Shown here: positions 19,770 through 28,989 of the stretch, one piece after another | Numbering within the stretch: the stretch's first letter is position 1 | Layout of the letters: each line of letters opens with the position of its first letter | Origin: JAXMDT01 sp046348685 | Lineage (GTDB): Bacteria > Pseudomonadota > Alphaproteobacteria > Rickettsiales > UBA998 | NCBI GenBank assembly: GCA_046348685.1 | Contig: JAXMDT010000001.1 | Location: 226,592 to 290,591 of the forward strand | DNA length: 64,000 nucleotides | Direction: 5' to 3' | The notes under the pieces: generated by a model | The model's database searches: none | The model's input: only the letters and a program-made list of their open reading frames with translations | What the model was told of the DNA's origin: nothing | Translations under genes and position numbers: made by a program

Positions 19770-19860
19770 TAAAAAACACTTGTTATTTACTCTATAATCT
19801 CGCATTTAGGGCGCTGAATCAAGCGAACAGTCGTCTTTATTCAGCAACAGGTGTGTAAAT

Positions 19861-21093
19861 ATGGCAAAAACAAAAATAAACAAGGTGGTTCTTGCTTACT
19901 CTGGCGGACTGGATACCTCGATTATCCTCCGATGGCTGCAGGAGCAATACGAATGCGAAATTGTCACTTTTACCGCCGATATCGGCCAAGGTGAGGAAGT
20001 AGAGCCTGCGCGCAAAAAAGCGGAACTGATGGGCGTAAAAGAAATTTTCATTGAAGATCTTAGAGAGGAATTCGTCCGTGACTACGTGTTCCCGATGTTT
20101 CGCGCAAATGCGTTATATGAAGGCGTGTATCTGCTCGGAACCTCCATTGCCCGCCCGCTGATCGCCAAACGCCAGATCGAGATCGCCAAGCAGACAGGCG
20201 CAGACGCCGTTTCGCATGGGGCAACCGGCAAAGGCAACGACCAGGTGCGTTTTGAGCTTGGTTATTACGCGCTGAAACCAGATATAAAGATTATTGCGCC
20301 ATGGCGGGAATGGGATTTGACGTCACGCACGAAACTCATCGAATACGCAGAAAAACATCAAATTCCTGTCGCCAAGGATAAACGCGGTGAAGCACCGTAT
20401 TCGATGGATGCGAACCTCCTGCATATTTCTTATGAAGGAAAAGCGCTGGAAGATCCCTGGGTAGGCCCCGATGAATCCATGTTCCGCCTGACGGTATCGC
20501 CGGAAAATGCGCCGAACGAGCCGGAAATCGTCGAAATCGAATTTAAAAAAGGCGATCCTGTCGCCATTAACGGCAAAATACTTTCGCCTGCTGCCATGCT
20601 TACTGAACTAAACCGCCTCGGGGGTAAGCATGGTATCGGCAGACTTGATCTCGTGGAAAACCGTTACGTCGGAATGAAATCGCGCGGCGTATACGAAACA
20701 CCTGGCGGTACTATTCTGCTTGCCGCGCATCGTGCTATCGAATCCATTACGCTCGACCGCGGTGCAGCGCATCTGAAAGACGAATTGATGCCGCGTTATG
20801 CCGAATTGATCTATACGGGTTATTGGTTCTCACCGGAGCGCGAAATGCTGCAAACGCTAATCGATAAGTCCCAGGAACACGTTGAAGGTACGGTTCGTCT
20901 AAAGCTCTATAAAGGCAATGTCATTGTCGAAGGGCGCAAATCGCCGAAATCGATCTATTCCATGGCGCACGTGACCTTTGAAGAAGATTCGGTATATGAC
21001 CAACATGACGCCGAAGGATTTATTAAACTCAACGCCTTACGGCTTAGACTGCTCGGCGCACGCAAGGTTAAAACGACTCTTTATTTCGTATGA
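19861..21093 (+). CDS. argG: Argininosuccinate synthase
   Basis: Joins citrulline and aspartate with ATP to give argininosuccinate in arginine synthesis. 410 residues. The N-terminal PP-loop is [16 protein letters not shown], followed by [10 protein letters not shown], the citrulline/aspartate block [17 protein letters not shown] and the nucleotide-binding region around [11 protein letters not shown] at 19861; a TATAAT at 19793-19798 lies 60 bases upstream without a convincing -35. argH is not in the window. The downstream gene at 21171 is unrelated. Confidence 0.97.
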   Translation: MAKTKINKVVLAYSGGLDTSIILRWLQEQYECEIVTFTADIGQGEEVEPARKKAELMGVKEIFIEDLREEFVRDYVFPMFRANALYEGVYLLGTSIARPLIAKRQIEIAKQTGADAVSHGATGKGNDQVRFELGYYALKPDIKIIAPWREWDLTSRTKLIEYAEKHQIPVAKDKRGEAPYSMDANLLHISYEGKALEDPWVGPDESMFRLTVSPENAPNEPEIVEIEFKKGDPVAINGKILSPAAMLTELNRLGGKHGIGRLDLVENRYVGMKSRGVYETPGGTILLAAHRAIESITLDRGAAHLKDELMPRYAELIYTGYWFSPEREMLQTLIDKSQEHVEGTVRLKLYKGNVIVEGRKSPKSIYSMAHVTFEEDSVYDQHDAEGFIKLNALRLRLLGARKVKTTLYFV

Positions 21094-21170
21094 CAGTTTT
21101 ATGACAATCGTTGTTATAGGCTTTTGCTATATCTCGTATTTTGATAAAATACTGATAATTAGAGACGTGT

Positions 21171-21869
21171 ATGGCATACGGCGATCCAGCAAACAATAAT
21201 CTTTTTAGTGGCCCAATAAGCCCGGATAATGGGCCGACAACGTTTGGCGAAATGGATGCGCAGGCGATCCGAGAGCACTCTCATGATGCTGCCATAAGTG
21301 AGGCTGACAAGGCTGCCGCTGATACAATTATCAATCGTGCGATTTCCGAAGGATGGTCTGCTGAGCAATTACGTAATAGCGGAATAAACCCAGCATTTTT
21401 AAATCAGGGGCTTGATCGCCACAAACAAGCGATGGAGGCCAGCGGAAGCAACCCTGAAATGACCAAAGTTGAAAACGATAAAGTAAAAGCTGAAGAAATG
21501 TCGCAACTTCAGCAAGGTATTTTAGGCGGCAGCATGGCGATGGCCGGCCTGGGCGGATTCAGTGGTCTGTTTGGCGATGATAAAACAGCACAGGAAAAGC
21601 AGCAGGACATGGCTGCACTTGACGGTATCGGCGGAGCTATGACTCTTACAAGTGTCGGTACGATGGGCGGGATGGCCGCCGTACCAGCCATAGCAAAGGA
21701 GTTTGGCAGCCTTTCTCAACATGCAAAAGGTGGAGAGCACGCGTACGAAGAAGATCTGTTTGTCAGTATCCGCCCGGGCCAGACACCTGCGCCTGCGATG
21801 GCTGCAGCAAGAGCACAACAAGAAGCGCGCAATGAACAATTTGTTCGCGGTGCATCAACCCCCCGCTAA
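21171..21869 (+). CDS. Uncharacterised protein (232 aa)
   Basis: 232 residues from ATG 21171 with a GAGA-type site nearby. The N-terminal third is polar (Asn, Pro, Asp, His), then a coiled or helical part (EMTKVENDKVKAEEMSQLQQ), then two Gly/Ala/Met-rich weakly hydrophobic stretches (GGSMAMAGLGGFSGLFG; GIGGAMTLTSVGTMGGMAA) that could associate with a membrane, and a polar tail. No signal peptide and no family recognised. The composition resembles the other unrecognised large proteins at 48471 and 50231, but I see no direct sequence similarity. Confidence 0.6.
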   Translation: MAYGDPANNNLFSGPISPDNGPTTFGEMDAQAIREHSHDAAISEADKAAADTIINRAISEGWSAEQLRNSGINPAFLNQGLDRHKQAMEASGSNPEMTKVENDKVKAEEMSQLQQGILGGSMAMAGLGGFSGLFGDDKTAQEKQQDMAALDGIGGAMTLTSVGTMGGMAAVPAIAKEFGSLSQHAKGGEHAYEEDLFVSIRPGQTPAPAMAAARAQQEARNEQFVRGASTPR

Positions 21870-22010
21870 TCAGTTTCATTTGATTTATCAAGCTTAATGC
21901 TTGCAGGCCTGTAGTGGGCTTGCTATACCCTTTTTACCTGTCTTTTATACTCGTGCCACGTGCCGGGTTGATAGCAAATTTCCCTCTATCAGAGGCGTAA
22001 AGGAACAACC

Positions 22011-24762
22011 ATGACCGAAGCCGCAAATCTCTCCATCAAACCGATTTCGATTGAAGAGGAGATGAAACGCTCCTACCTCGATTACGCGATGAGCGTGATC
22101 GTCAGCCGCGCCATCCCGGATGTGCGCGACGGTCTGAAGCCGGTGCATCGCCGCATTCTCTACGCGATGCATGAGACTGGCGCGAGCTGGAACCGGCCTT
22201 TCCGCAAATCAGCCCGTATCGTCGGGGAGGTGATGGGTAAATACCACCCGCATGGTGACTCGGCGATTTACGATGCCTTGGTGCGCATGGCGCAAACGTT
22301 CTCGATGTCTGCTGTCCTGATTGACGGGCAGGGGAATTTCGGCTCGATGGATGGCGACGCCGCGGCGGCGATGCGTTATACGGAATCGCGACTGGCGAAA
22401 CTCGCCGAATTAGGCCTGCTAGAAGACATCGACAAGGATACCGTTGGTTTCCATGAAAACTATGACGGCTCCGAACAGGAACCGGATGTGCTGCCGTCGC
22501 GCTTCCCAAATATGCTGGTGAATGGTGCGGGCGGTATCGCTGTGGGTATGGCGACCAATATTCCGCCGCACAACCTTGGCGAAGTGATTGATGCAACGTG
22601 CCTGCTGATCGACAATCCGGATGCGACGATTGAAGAATTGATGGCGGTGATCCCGGGACCGGATTTCCCGACCGGCGGCATTATTCTTGGCCGCAGCGGT
22701 TGCTACTCAGCGGCAACGACAGGCCGTGGCTCGGTGATCATGCGCGGCCGCACGCATATCGAAGACATCAAAAATGGCCGCGAAGCGATCATCATCGATG
22801 ATGTGCCATATCAGGTAAACAAAGCAAAACTGGTCGAGCGTATCGCTGAACTTGTCAACGAGAAGAAAATCGAAGGCATATCGGATTTGCGCGATGAGTC
22901 GGATAAATCCGGTGTGCGTGTTGTCATCGAAGTGAAAAAAGATGCCGTTGCCGACGTCGTTCTCAACCAGATTTACAGCTATACGCCACTGCAGACGAGC
23001 TTTGGCGTCAATCAGCTGGCACTGAACAATGGCCGTCCGCAACTGATGAGCACCAAGCAGGTGCTGGAAGCGTTTATTCTGTTCCGCGAAGAAGTCATTA
23101 GCAAACGTACCAACTTCCTGCTTAACAAAGCGCGCGACCGCGCGCACGTGTTGATCGGCCTGGCCATTGCGGTAGCCAATATCGATGAGGTGATCAAGGT
23201 GATCCGCGCCGCGGCGAATCCGGATATCGCCAAGGAAGAATTGATGAGCCGCGACTGGGATGCCGCCGATGTCGGCGCGCTCCTGGCGCTGGTTGACGAT
23301 AAAGGCAACGTCGTTAAAAACGGCCGCATTAAATTTACCGAAGCGCAAGCGAAAGCCATCCTTGAACTACGCCTGCAACGTCTGACCGGGCTTGAACGGA
23401 ACAAAATCGACGAGGAACTGACGGGGCTTGGTGAGGAAATCAAAAAGTATCTGCATATCCTCGGCTCAAAACCGGAACGCTTCGCCATCATGAAAGCAGA
23501 ATTGACGGCAATTCGTGAGGAATTCGCCGTGCCACGCCGGACTTCGATTGAAGAGGGTGAGTTTGATCAGGACATCGAAAGCCTCATTCAGAAAGAAGAC
23601 ATGGTCGTTACCGTGACGGCGGGTGGCTACATCAAGCGCGTACCGCTTGATGCTTACCGTGCGCAGCGCCGCGGCGGTAAAGGCCGCTCAGCAATGAACA
23701 TGCATGAGGAGGATGCGACGGAAGAACTCTTCGTTGCGAATACCCACACGCCGGTACTGTTCTTCTCGAATCACGGCAAGGTTTATAAACTTAAGGTTTA
23801 TCGTCTGCCGGTGGGTACGCCGCAGGCACGCGGCAAAGCACTGGTGAATATTTTCCCGCTGGCGGATGGAGAGCGTATCAAGACGTTCATGCCGTTGCCG
23901 GAGGATGAAGGCACCTGGGATGATATGAACATCATGTTCGTGACTTCCAAAGGAAATGTGCGCCGTAACGATTTGTCGGATTTCCATGACATCCGCGCGA
24001 ATGGTAAAATCTGCTACGAAACTTGAAGAAGAGGGCGAAATGCTGGTCGCGGTGAAAGCGTGTGCCGAAAGCGATCATGTGCTTCTCGCCGCCCGTTCAG
24101 GCAAATGTATACGTTTCCCGGTTTCGGCCGTGCGCGTCTTCAAAAGCCGCTCCTCGACTGGCGTACGCGGCATGAAGCTTGATTCCACGAAGGATGATGT
24201 CGTTGCGATGTCGATTCTGAAAGGCGCCAACTACTCTGCTGAGGAACGGGTCGCTTATCTCAAGATCGCCGCTGCTAAACGTCGCGCCGTCGATGCTACG
24301 GAAGATACGAATGTCGGCGGTGATGAGGACAAGGTCGCGGCCATTCAGCTTTCCGATGAGAAAATTGCCGAGATGACCGCTAATGAGCAAATCATTCTTA
24401 CCATCACCGAAAATGGTTACGGCAAACGCACATCTGCCTATGAATACCGCATCACCAATCGCGGCGGTTCAGGTATCGTTAATATCGTGACCAGTCAGCG
24501 CAATGGCAGTGTGGTAGCGAGCTTGCCGATTGAGCAGAACGATCAACTCATGCTCATTACCAACAAAGGTAAACTTATAAGGACTCATGTGAAAGACATC
24601 CGTATCGCGGGACGTAATACGCAAGGTGTGACCATTTTCAGCGTCGTGGACGGCGAAAAAGTAGTTTCCGCCGTGCGAATTGCCGAGGGCATGATCGGTG
24701 CGGAAGAAGAAGGCGCGATTGAAGACGCGCCATCAGTCGATACAGAAGGAGGAATAGCATGA
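22011..24762 (+). CDS. gyrA: DNA gyrase subunit A (single frameshift)
   Basis: Breakage-reunion subunit of gyrase, which introduces negative supercoils. Residues 1-666 are in frame from ATG 22011: QRDR region [17 protein letters not shown] with the wild-type Ser and Asp, active-site Tyr in [10 protein letters not shown], and GyrA box QRRGGKG at the start of the C-terminal beta-pinwheel. After NGKI the frame hits TGA at about 24026; removing one T near 24012 continues [16 protein letters not shown] through the rest of the pinwheel to 24762, giving 916 residues, normal for alphaproteobacteria. gyrA is essential, so the extra base is most likely a sequence error. The stop overlaps the ATG of a tiny lipoprotein gene. 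Confidence 0.94.
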
Positions 24763-24935
24763 AGAAGGACAAAATAATTCTGGCGGTGGCGGTGCTCACT
24801 GTGCTGACCGCGTGCGATGACAACCGTTACACGCGTGTTCATGTTCCTGGCACGGTCGATGTGGAAGCGGGGTCTTATCCGACAAAGTCCGGCGGCCATT
24901 GCCCGCCCGGTCATGCTAAAAAAGGCTGGTGCTGA
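24759..24935 (+). CDS. Tiny predicted lipoprotein downstream of gyrA (58 aa)
   Basis: ATG at 24759 overlaps the gyrA stop as ATGA, with GGAGGAAT just upstream as a strong ribosome site. Signal [19 protein letters not shown] ends in a lipobox with Cys at residue 19. The 39-residue mature part has a polar middle and a C-terminal block CPPGHAKKGWC with paired Cys. I recall similar CPPG-AKKG-C endings in small proteobacterial proteins but cannot name a family. Function unknown; the C-terminal Cys pair suggests a disulfide hairpin in the periplasm. It ends one base before the stop of the convergent gene. Confidence 0.72.
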   Translation: MKKDKIILAVAVLTVLTACDDNRYTRVHVPGTVDVEAGSYPTKSGGHCPPGHAKKGWC

Positions 24936-25637
24936 TCACATCTTCTCTTCCGCTTCCTGAAGGAAGGAAAAAAAGACGTCATACGGGCCGGTAATATCGT
25001 ACCGCAACGGTTGCCACATCCGGAACGGAACCAACGGCCACTGGAAACCGATATCAACTGAACGATCTCCTTTTGCGACCGTCATACGCATGTTTTTCGG
25101 CATGTTCAGCGCGTATTCATAGATAATATCTTTGGGATAAGATTCCGGCGGCGGTGGGCCTTTTTTAAACGCCAAATCGAACTGCCCGCGTTTTTTATCT
25201 TTATCTTCACTATATCCTGCCGCTGTGCGCACCGTAAGTTTGGGGACGAAATCAGCGGAAACGTCATATTCTCCTACCATCGCATTAGTTTTGGCAGACG
25301 CATGAATCTGCTTTGGCAGTAAAATGCGGAATGTCGTATTATCGTTGCTTTCCGGTTCAATAATCATGTCGTCGGCAGAAATATACATCTGCCCGCCGTA
25401 AGCCTTGTAAGTAAAAACCGGCGCTTCCAGCTTCACGACCGGACGGCTTGGAAAGCCGATAACAATCATATCATCATAGGTGAGCGCCAAGCCGACATCA
25501 GCAAACTTTTGAACGGCCTCATCCAGGTTTTTAGTGGCGGTTTCTTCGAGAATAGTAGCCAAATGCCACCAATATGCGCCATAGGCGAGGGATGGTAGAA
25601 CCACGAAAAGCGAAACGATGATAATGTTACGCCACAT
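24936..25637 (-). CDS. DUF2125-like membrane-anchored periplasmic protein
   Basis: From ATG 25637 (233 residues) the protein has one N-terminal membrane segment (IIIVSLFVVLPSLAYGAYWW) and a beta-rich periplasmic part with TYDDMIVIGFPSRPVVKLEA, which matches the DUF2125 pattern of alphaproteobacterial proteins of unknown function. A GTG at 25688 would add 17 residues before the anchor. Pairing with the gyrA-coaD region on the opposite strand gives no functional hint. The family assignment rests on the GFPxR motif and overall plan. Confidence 0.65.
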   Translation of the reverse strand: MWRNIIIVSLFVVLPSLAYGAYWWHLATILEETATKNLDEAVQKFADVGLALTYDDMIVIGFPSRPVVKLEAPVFTYKAYGGQMYISADDMIIEPESNDNTTFRILLPKQIHASAKTNAMVGEYDVSADFVPKLTVRTAAGYSEDKDKKRGQFDLAFKKGPPPPESYPKDIIYEYALNMPKNMRMTVAKGDRSVDIGFQWPLVPFRMWQPLRYDITGPYDVFFSFLQEAEEKM

Positions 25638-25778
25638 AGGTTGACCCGTTCTGGGTTTCTTCTTCACACTGTAAAGAAGTATTTTCACTATAACACAGTT
25701 TTTTTCATGTGCGTATGCGAGAGATTGGGTCTATGCTGCGGGAGAATATTGCATTTTAGAAAAATTAACGGCAACGCT

Positions 25779-26270
25779 ATGAAGACTGGCATATATCCCG
25801 GAACGTTTGACCCCATCACAAACGGGCATATGGACATTATTGAGCGTGCACTGAAAGTGGTAGACCGGCTTATCATCGGCGTCGCGCTCGATACCAATAA
25901 AGCGCCTATTTTCGACCTCGATATGCGTACACAGCTAGTTGAGGACGCAGTCAAATCGTTAGGCGAGGATGCAAAACGGGTAACAGCGCACCATTTTTCA
26001 GGATTGCTCGTTAATTTTGCCAAAGAGCATAAAGCATGCATTCTTATACGGGGTCTGCGGGCCGTATCCGATTTTGAATACGAATTTCAAATGGCCTGCA
26101 TGAATTCCAAGATGGCACCGGAAATTGAGACCATATTTTTAACGGCATCTGAATCGACTCACTTCGTATCTTCGCGCTTCATCAAACAAATTGCGCGACT
26201 AGGTGGTGATATTACGAGTTTCGTACCGCAAAACGTAGCAGATGAACTCAAAAAGCATTTTAAAAATTAG
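25779..26270 (+). CDS. coaD: Phosphopantetheine adenylyltransferase
   Basis: Fourth step of coenzyme A synthesis: transfers AMP from ATP to 4'-phosphopantetheine. From ATG 25779 the protein is 163 residues, the family length; the open frame upstream to 25641 is not part of it. Nucleotidyltransferase motif YPGTFDPITNGHMDIIERA carries the catalytic His; RGLRAVSDFEYEFQMA and the second signature THFVSSRFIKQIARLGGD follow. Lying next to gyrA is common in alphaproteobacteria. Confidence 0.96.
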   Translation: MKTGIYPGTFDPITNGHMDIIERALKVVDRLIIGVALDTNKAPIFDLDMRTQLVEDAVKSLGEDAKRVTAHHFSGLLVNFAKEHKACILIRGLRAVSDFEYEFQMACMNSKMAPEIETIFLTASESTHFVSSRFIKQIARLGGDITSFVPQNVADELKKHFKN

Positions 26271-26361
26271 TTCCATATCGAAAATTTATACAAAACGGTT
26301 TAAGGCGTCCGAATTCGGAAAGTATTTGTATTATAAGTGATTGTGCGGCGCAATAATTCAC

Positions 26362-26389
26362 TTGCTTTAATGTGAAATAGGCGTATAAA
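26362..26389 (+). promoter_or_regulatory. Candidate sigma-70-type promoter
   Basis: TTGCTT at 26362-26367 and TATAAA at 26384-26389 are separated by 16 bases in an AT-rich 250-base gap between coaD and the tiny lipoprotein gene at 26521. It would give a leader of about 125 bases. Consensus match only. Nothing else recognisable is present in 26271-26520. Confidence 0.3.
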
Positions 26390-26520
26390 AACAATTATTG
26401 TGCAGTGCGAAAAAAATTCGCGTTCCCGCATCAGACATTCATTTGTAGCGGGTCTGTATCATGAGTGGTAACGCCGCTCCAATAAGAAACTAGCAACACG
26501 AACGTGAAGGAGTAAGCGCT

Positions 26521-26694
26521 ATGTTACGCTTTACCACAATGGCTTTCCTTCTCGTGCTCGTAACCGGTTGCACGACACGTGAAGGCCCCCCTCCGAGTGA
26601 GCGCTTGGATTGGAACAATGTTTCACTCCCCCAGCACTCCCTCGCAAGCAATTCAGCATGCCCCTCGATTCTTAGGTTGAAAGGATATTGCTGA
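26521..26694 (+). CDS. Tiny predicted lipoprotein (57 aa)
   Basis: ATG at 26521 is preceded by a strong AAGGAG 8 bases upstream (26507-26512). The signal MLRFTTMAFLLVLVTGC ends in a lipobox with Cys at residue 17. The mature 41 residues contain a Pro-rich stretch (REGPPPSERLDW) and finish ACPSILRLKGYC, again with two Cys near the end. Same plan as the lipoproteins after gatA and gyrA. No family recognised. A 60-base gap leads to folP on the same strand. Confidence 0.72.
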   Translation: MLRFTTMAFLLVLVTGCTTREGPPPSERLDWNNVSLPQHSLASNSACPSILRLKGYC

Positions 26695-26754
26695 GAAACA
26701 AAACAATAATACATTGCTTGTATCTTAACTGATTTCCGACTTATCTTTGTGTGC

Positions 26755-27546
26755 ATGAGTCACACAAAGATAGCCGGTGTCCTAAATCTCACACCAGATT
26801 CATTTTCAGACGGCGGACAGCATGTCGCTAATGCCCTGGCACGGGTGCAGACGCTGCTTAACGAAGGCGCTGATATTATCGATATTGGCGCCCAATCAAC
26901 ACGTCCCGGTGCCGAACGCCTTTCCTCTGACGAAGAGTGGAAGCGACTTTCTGAGCTCTCGGCGGTTATAAAGCTGATTCACCAGGCCGGAAAGCTGGTC
27001 AGCGTCGATACCATCCATTCTGAAACGGCGCGCCGTGCAATTGCTCTTGGTGTTGACTGGATTAATGATGTTTCTGGATTTTCCTCTCAGGATATGATTG
27101 ATGCTGTACGCGATTCGTCGGCAATGCTGGTGCTGATGCATGCGCTTGATGTCCCGGCCGATCCTGCTCATACACTACCGGCTGATGCGGATCCCATAGA
27201 AGAGATACGCCTGTGGGCAGAAAGAAAAATACATTCTCTTGCTGCAAACGGCGTTGCGACCAGTCGTTTTATATTCGATCCGGGAATCGGATTTGGAAAA
27301 ACACCCCAGCAATCCCTGGAGATATTGTTGCGTATAGAGGAATTGAAAAAATTAGGGCTACCGCTTCTAATAGGTCATTCACGCAAATCTTTTTTAAAGC
27401 TATTTACCGATAAACCGGCATCCGAACGCGACGATGCCACGCTTGGTTTTTCAGCGTTTTTGATGGATGCGCATGTGGATTATTTACGTGTGCACAATGT
27501 GAGCAGACATGTCACACTGCGGAATTTCCTACCTTCCCAAAAGTAA
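26755..27546 (+). CDS. folP: Dihydropteroate synthase
   Basis: Condenses p-aminobenzoate with dihydropterin pyrophosphate in folate synthesis; target of sulfonamides. 263 residues from ATG 26755; a GTG two codons earlier is possible. Both signatures are present: VLNLTPDSFSDGG and DIGAQSTRPGA. The later loops SVDTIHSETARRA, DPGIGFGKTPQQS and IGHSRKSFL, and the terminal VHNVSRHV, complete a typical TIM-barrel DHPS. Confidence 0.96.
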   Translation: MSHTKIAGVLNLTPDSFSDGGQHVANALARVQTLLNEGADIIDIGAQSTRPGAERLSSDEEWKRLSELSAVIKLIHQAGKLVSVDTIHSETARRAIALGVDWINDVSGFSSQDMIDAVRDSSAMLVLMHALDVPADPAHTLPADADPIEEIRLWAERKIHSLAANGVATSRFIFDPGIGFGKTPQQSLEILLRIEELKKLGLPLLIGHSRKSFLKLFTDKPASERDDATLGFSAFLMDAHVDYLRVHNVSRHVTLRNFLPSQK

Positions 27547-27681
27547 GCGTGCCATTTTCTATTTCCTTTTTACACCTCCAGCCGATATTAATTACTTAAT
27601 AACTAACGACCACGCGCCACGTTCATACTTTTATAATAAGATGGCGCGGGTTTGAGGAGGAAAGGAGCGGCGTTAGGCTAC

Positions 27682-28986
27682 ATGTTTCCATGGGTATGGC
27701 AGTGCTTTGAGGATATTTCCTCAAGCCGCAACGAATTTATTTCGAATACATTACGCATTGCCTGCGATACTCCTCGCGACACAGGGGAGAGCGTTGCCCA
27801 GGAAATCCGCCCTGCCAGCATTATCGATATTCTTTCACATCCGCTGATGACGATTGCCGATCAGATGTTTTGCCTGATCGATCGTGACATGGTGATTCGC
27901 TACATTTCCAGTAACTGGCATGAGCAACTGCATTTTGTGTTGCCGTCAGGTATAAGTTTTGCTGACATTATTGCGCCATCGCAGCGTAAGAACTTTTTAG
28001 TAAAAATTCAGAATGCACCGGTTCTTTCCGATCCCGATGCCAAAGCATGCGTTATGCGTGTTCAACTGGGCTTGGACGAAAAAAAGTCGCGCTGGTACGA
28101 GATAAAATCATTTGCCATCGGTGAAGCGGATGACATGCAAGGTATGCTTCTGACGGTACGTGATGTGGAAGAGGAAGTCCGACGCGAAAATGAATTACGC
28201 AAGGCGCAGATACGTGCGGAACTGGCTCTGAAAGGGCGCTCGGAATTCCTGGGGCACATGAGTCATGAATTGCGCACACCGCTCAATGCAATTTTAGGAT
28301 TTGCCCAAATGATGGAAAAGGGTGTTCTCGGCGAAATCCATAATCAGGTTTATAAGGATTACATCGGTAACATACGTGAAAGTGGTCAGGAGCTATTGCA
28401 TAAAATCAACGACCTGATTGCAATTTCGTCTTTGGAAACTGGGGACATTCCGGCGGATGAGGATAATTTCGTCGGCTCCGAGCTGGTTGATTATGTCATG
28501 GAGCTTCATGCCCACCGTGCTTTCAGCCGCGACGTGCGAATCGTTGCAGAGGATGCGAGCAAGCATGCGTTGATACAGGGTGACCGCGCATTGCTGGCCA
28601 AAGCACTTGCTAATATTGTACTTAATGGTGTGATCCATTCGCCAAGCGGCGGTGTCGTTTCAATTCGTGCAAGCATGCTTGATAGCGGTGAATTTTCTCT
28701 TGTTGTGACAGATAATGGTTCAGGCATTGACCGCGAGCGTCTGGATGTGCTGCGTCAGATGCTTAAAGAAGGCGAAAGCCTGTTCATGGGTAACCCGGAA
28801 GGGCGTCATATCGGGCTTGGTCTCGCCATCGCACGGCAATATGTGGCTATGCATGAAGGAAAAATCGTCATCGACAGCACCAAAGGCGAAGGAACCGTAG
28901 TAAAGATTTTATTGCCCGCATCACGGGTTTCGAAAAAAACGGTTCGTGATGTCGCTACCAGCAAGCCGCAGCTGGCCGTAGGTTAG
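27682..28986 (+). CDS. Soluble PAS-domain sensor histidine kinase
   Basis: No membrane segment. A PAS-like domain (about residues 45-170, ADQMFCLIDRDMVIRYISSN) precedes HisKA with the phospho-acceptor in LGHMSHELRTPLNAILGF, then HATPase with an intact N box (LAKALANIVLNGVIHS), G1 DNGSGIDRERL and G2 HIGLGLAIARQYVAMHEG. All catalytic residues look intact. The start is uncertain: I take ATG 27682, but the purine-rich AGGAGGAAAGGAG is 15-27 bases upstream, and an earlier TTG lies in front of it. No response regulator is adjacent, so this is an orphan kinase. Four bases before the aminopeptidase gene. Confidence 0.88.
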   Translation: MFPWVWQCFEDISSSRNEFISNTLRIACDTPRDTGESVAQEIRPASIIDILSHPLMTIADQMFCLIDRDMVIRYISSNWHEQLHFVLPSGISFADIIAPSQRKNFLVKIQNAPVLSDPDAKACVMRVQLGLDEKKSRWYEIKSFAIGEADDMQGMLLTVRDVEEEVRRENELRKAQIRAELALKGRSEFLGHMSHELRTPLNAILGFAQMMEKGVLGEIHNQVYKDYIGNIRESGQELLHKINDLIAISSLETGDIPADEDNFVGSELVDYVMELHAHRAFSRDVRIVAEDASKHALIQGDRALLAKALANIVLNGVIHSPSGGVVSIRASMLDSGEFSLVVTDNGSGIDRERLDVLRQMLKEGESLFMGNPEGRHIGLGLAIARQYVAMHEGKIVIDSTKGEGTVVKILLPASRVSKKTVRDVATSKPQLAVG

Positions 28987-28989
28987 GCG

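Noticed and set aside
19770..19800. Promoter for argG with TATAAT at 19793-19798
   Set aside because: The -10 is good but no acceptable -35 lies 15-19 bases upstream; too weak to list.
21920..21951. Promoter for gyrA (TTGCTA and TATACT)
   Set aside because: The spacer is 20 bases, longer than normal for sigma-70 promoters.
21870..22010. Riboswitch or T-box leader before gyrA, and similar leaders before argG and serC
   Set aside because: No specifier hairpin, antiterminator or conserved aptamer core could be traced.
22707..23348. 213-codon open frame antisense to gyrA
   Set aside because: Shadow of the gyrA coding sequence; composition rich in His/Arg/Phe as expected for such shadows.
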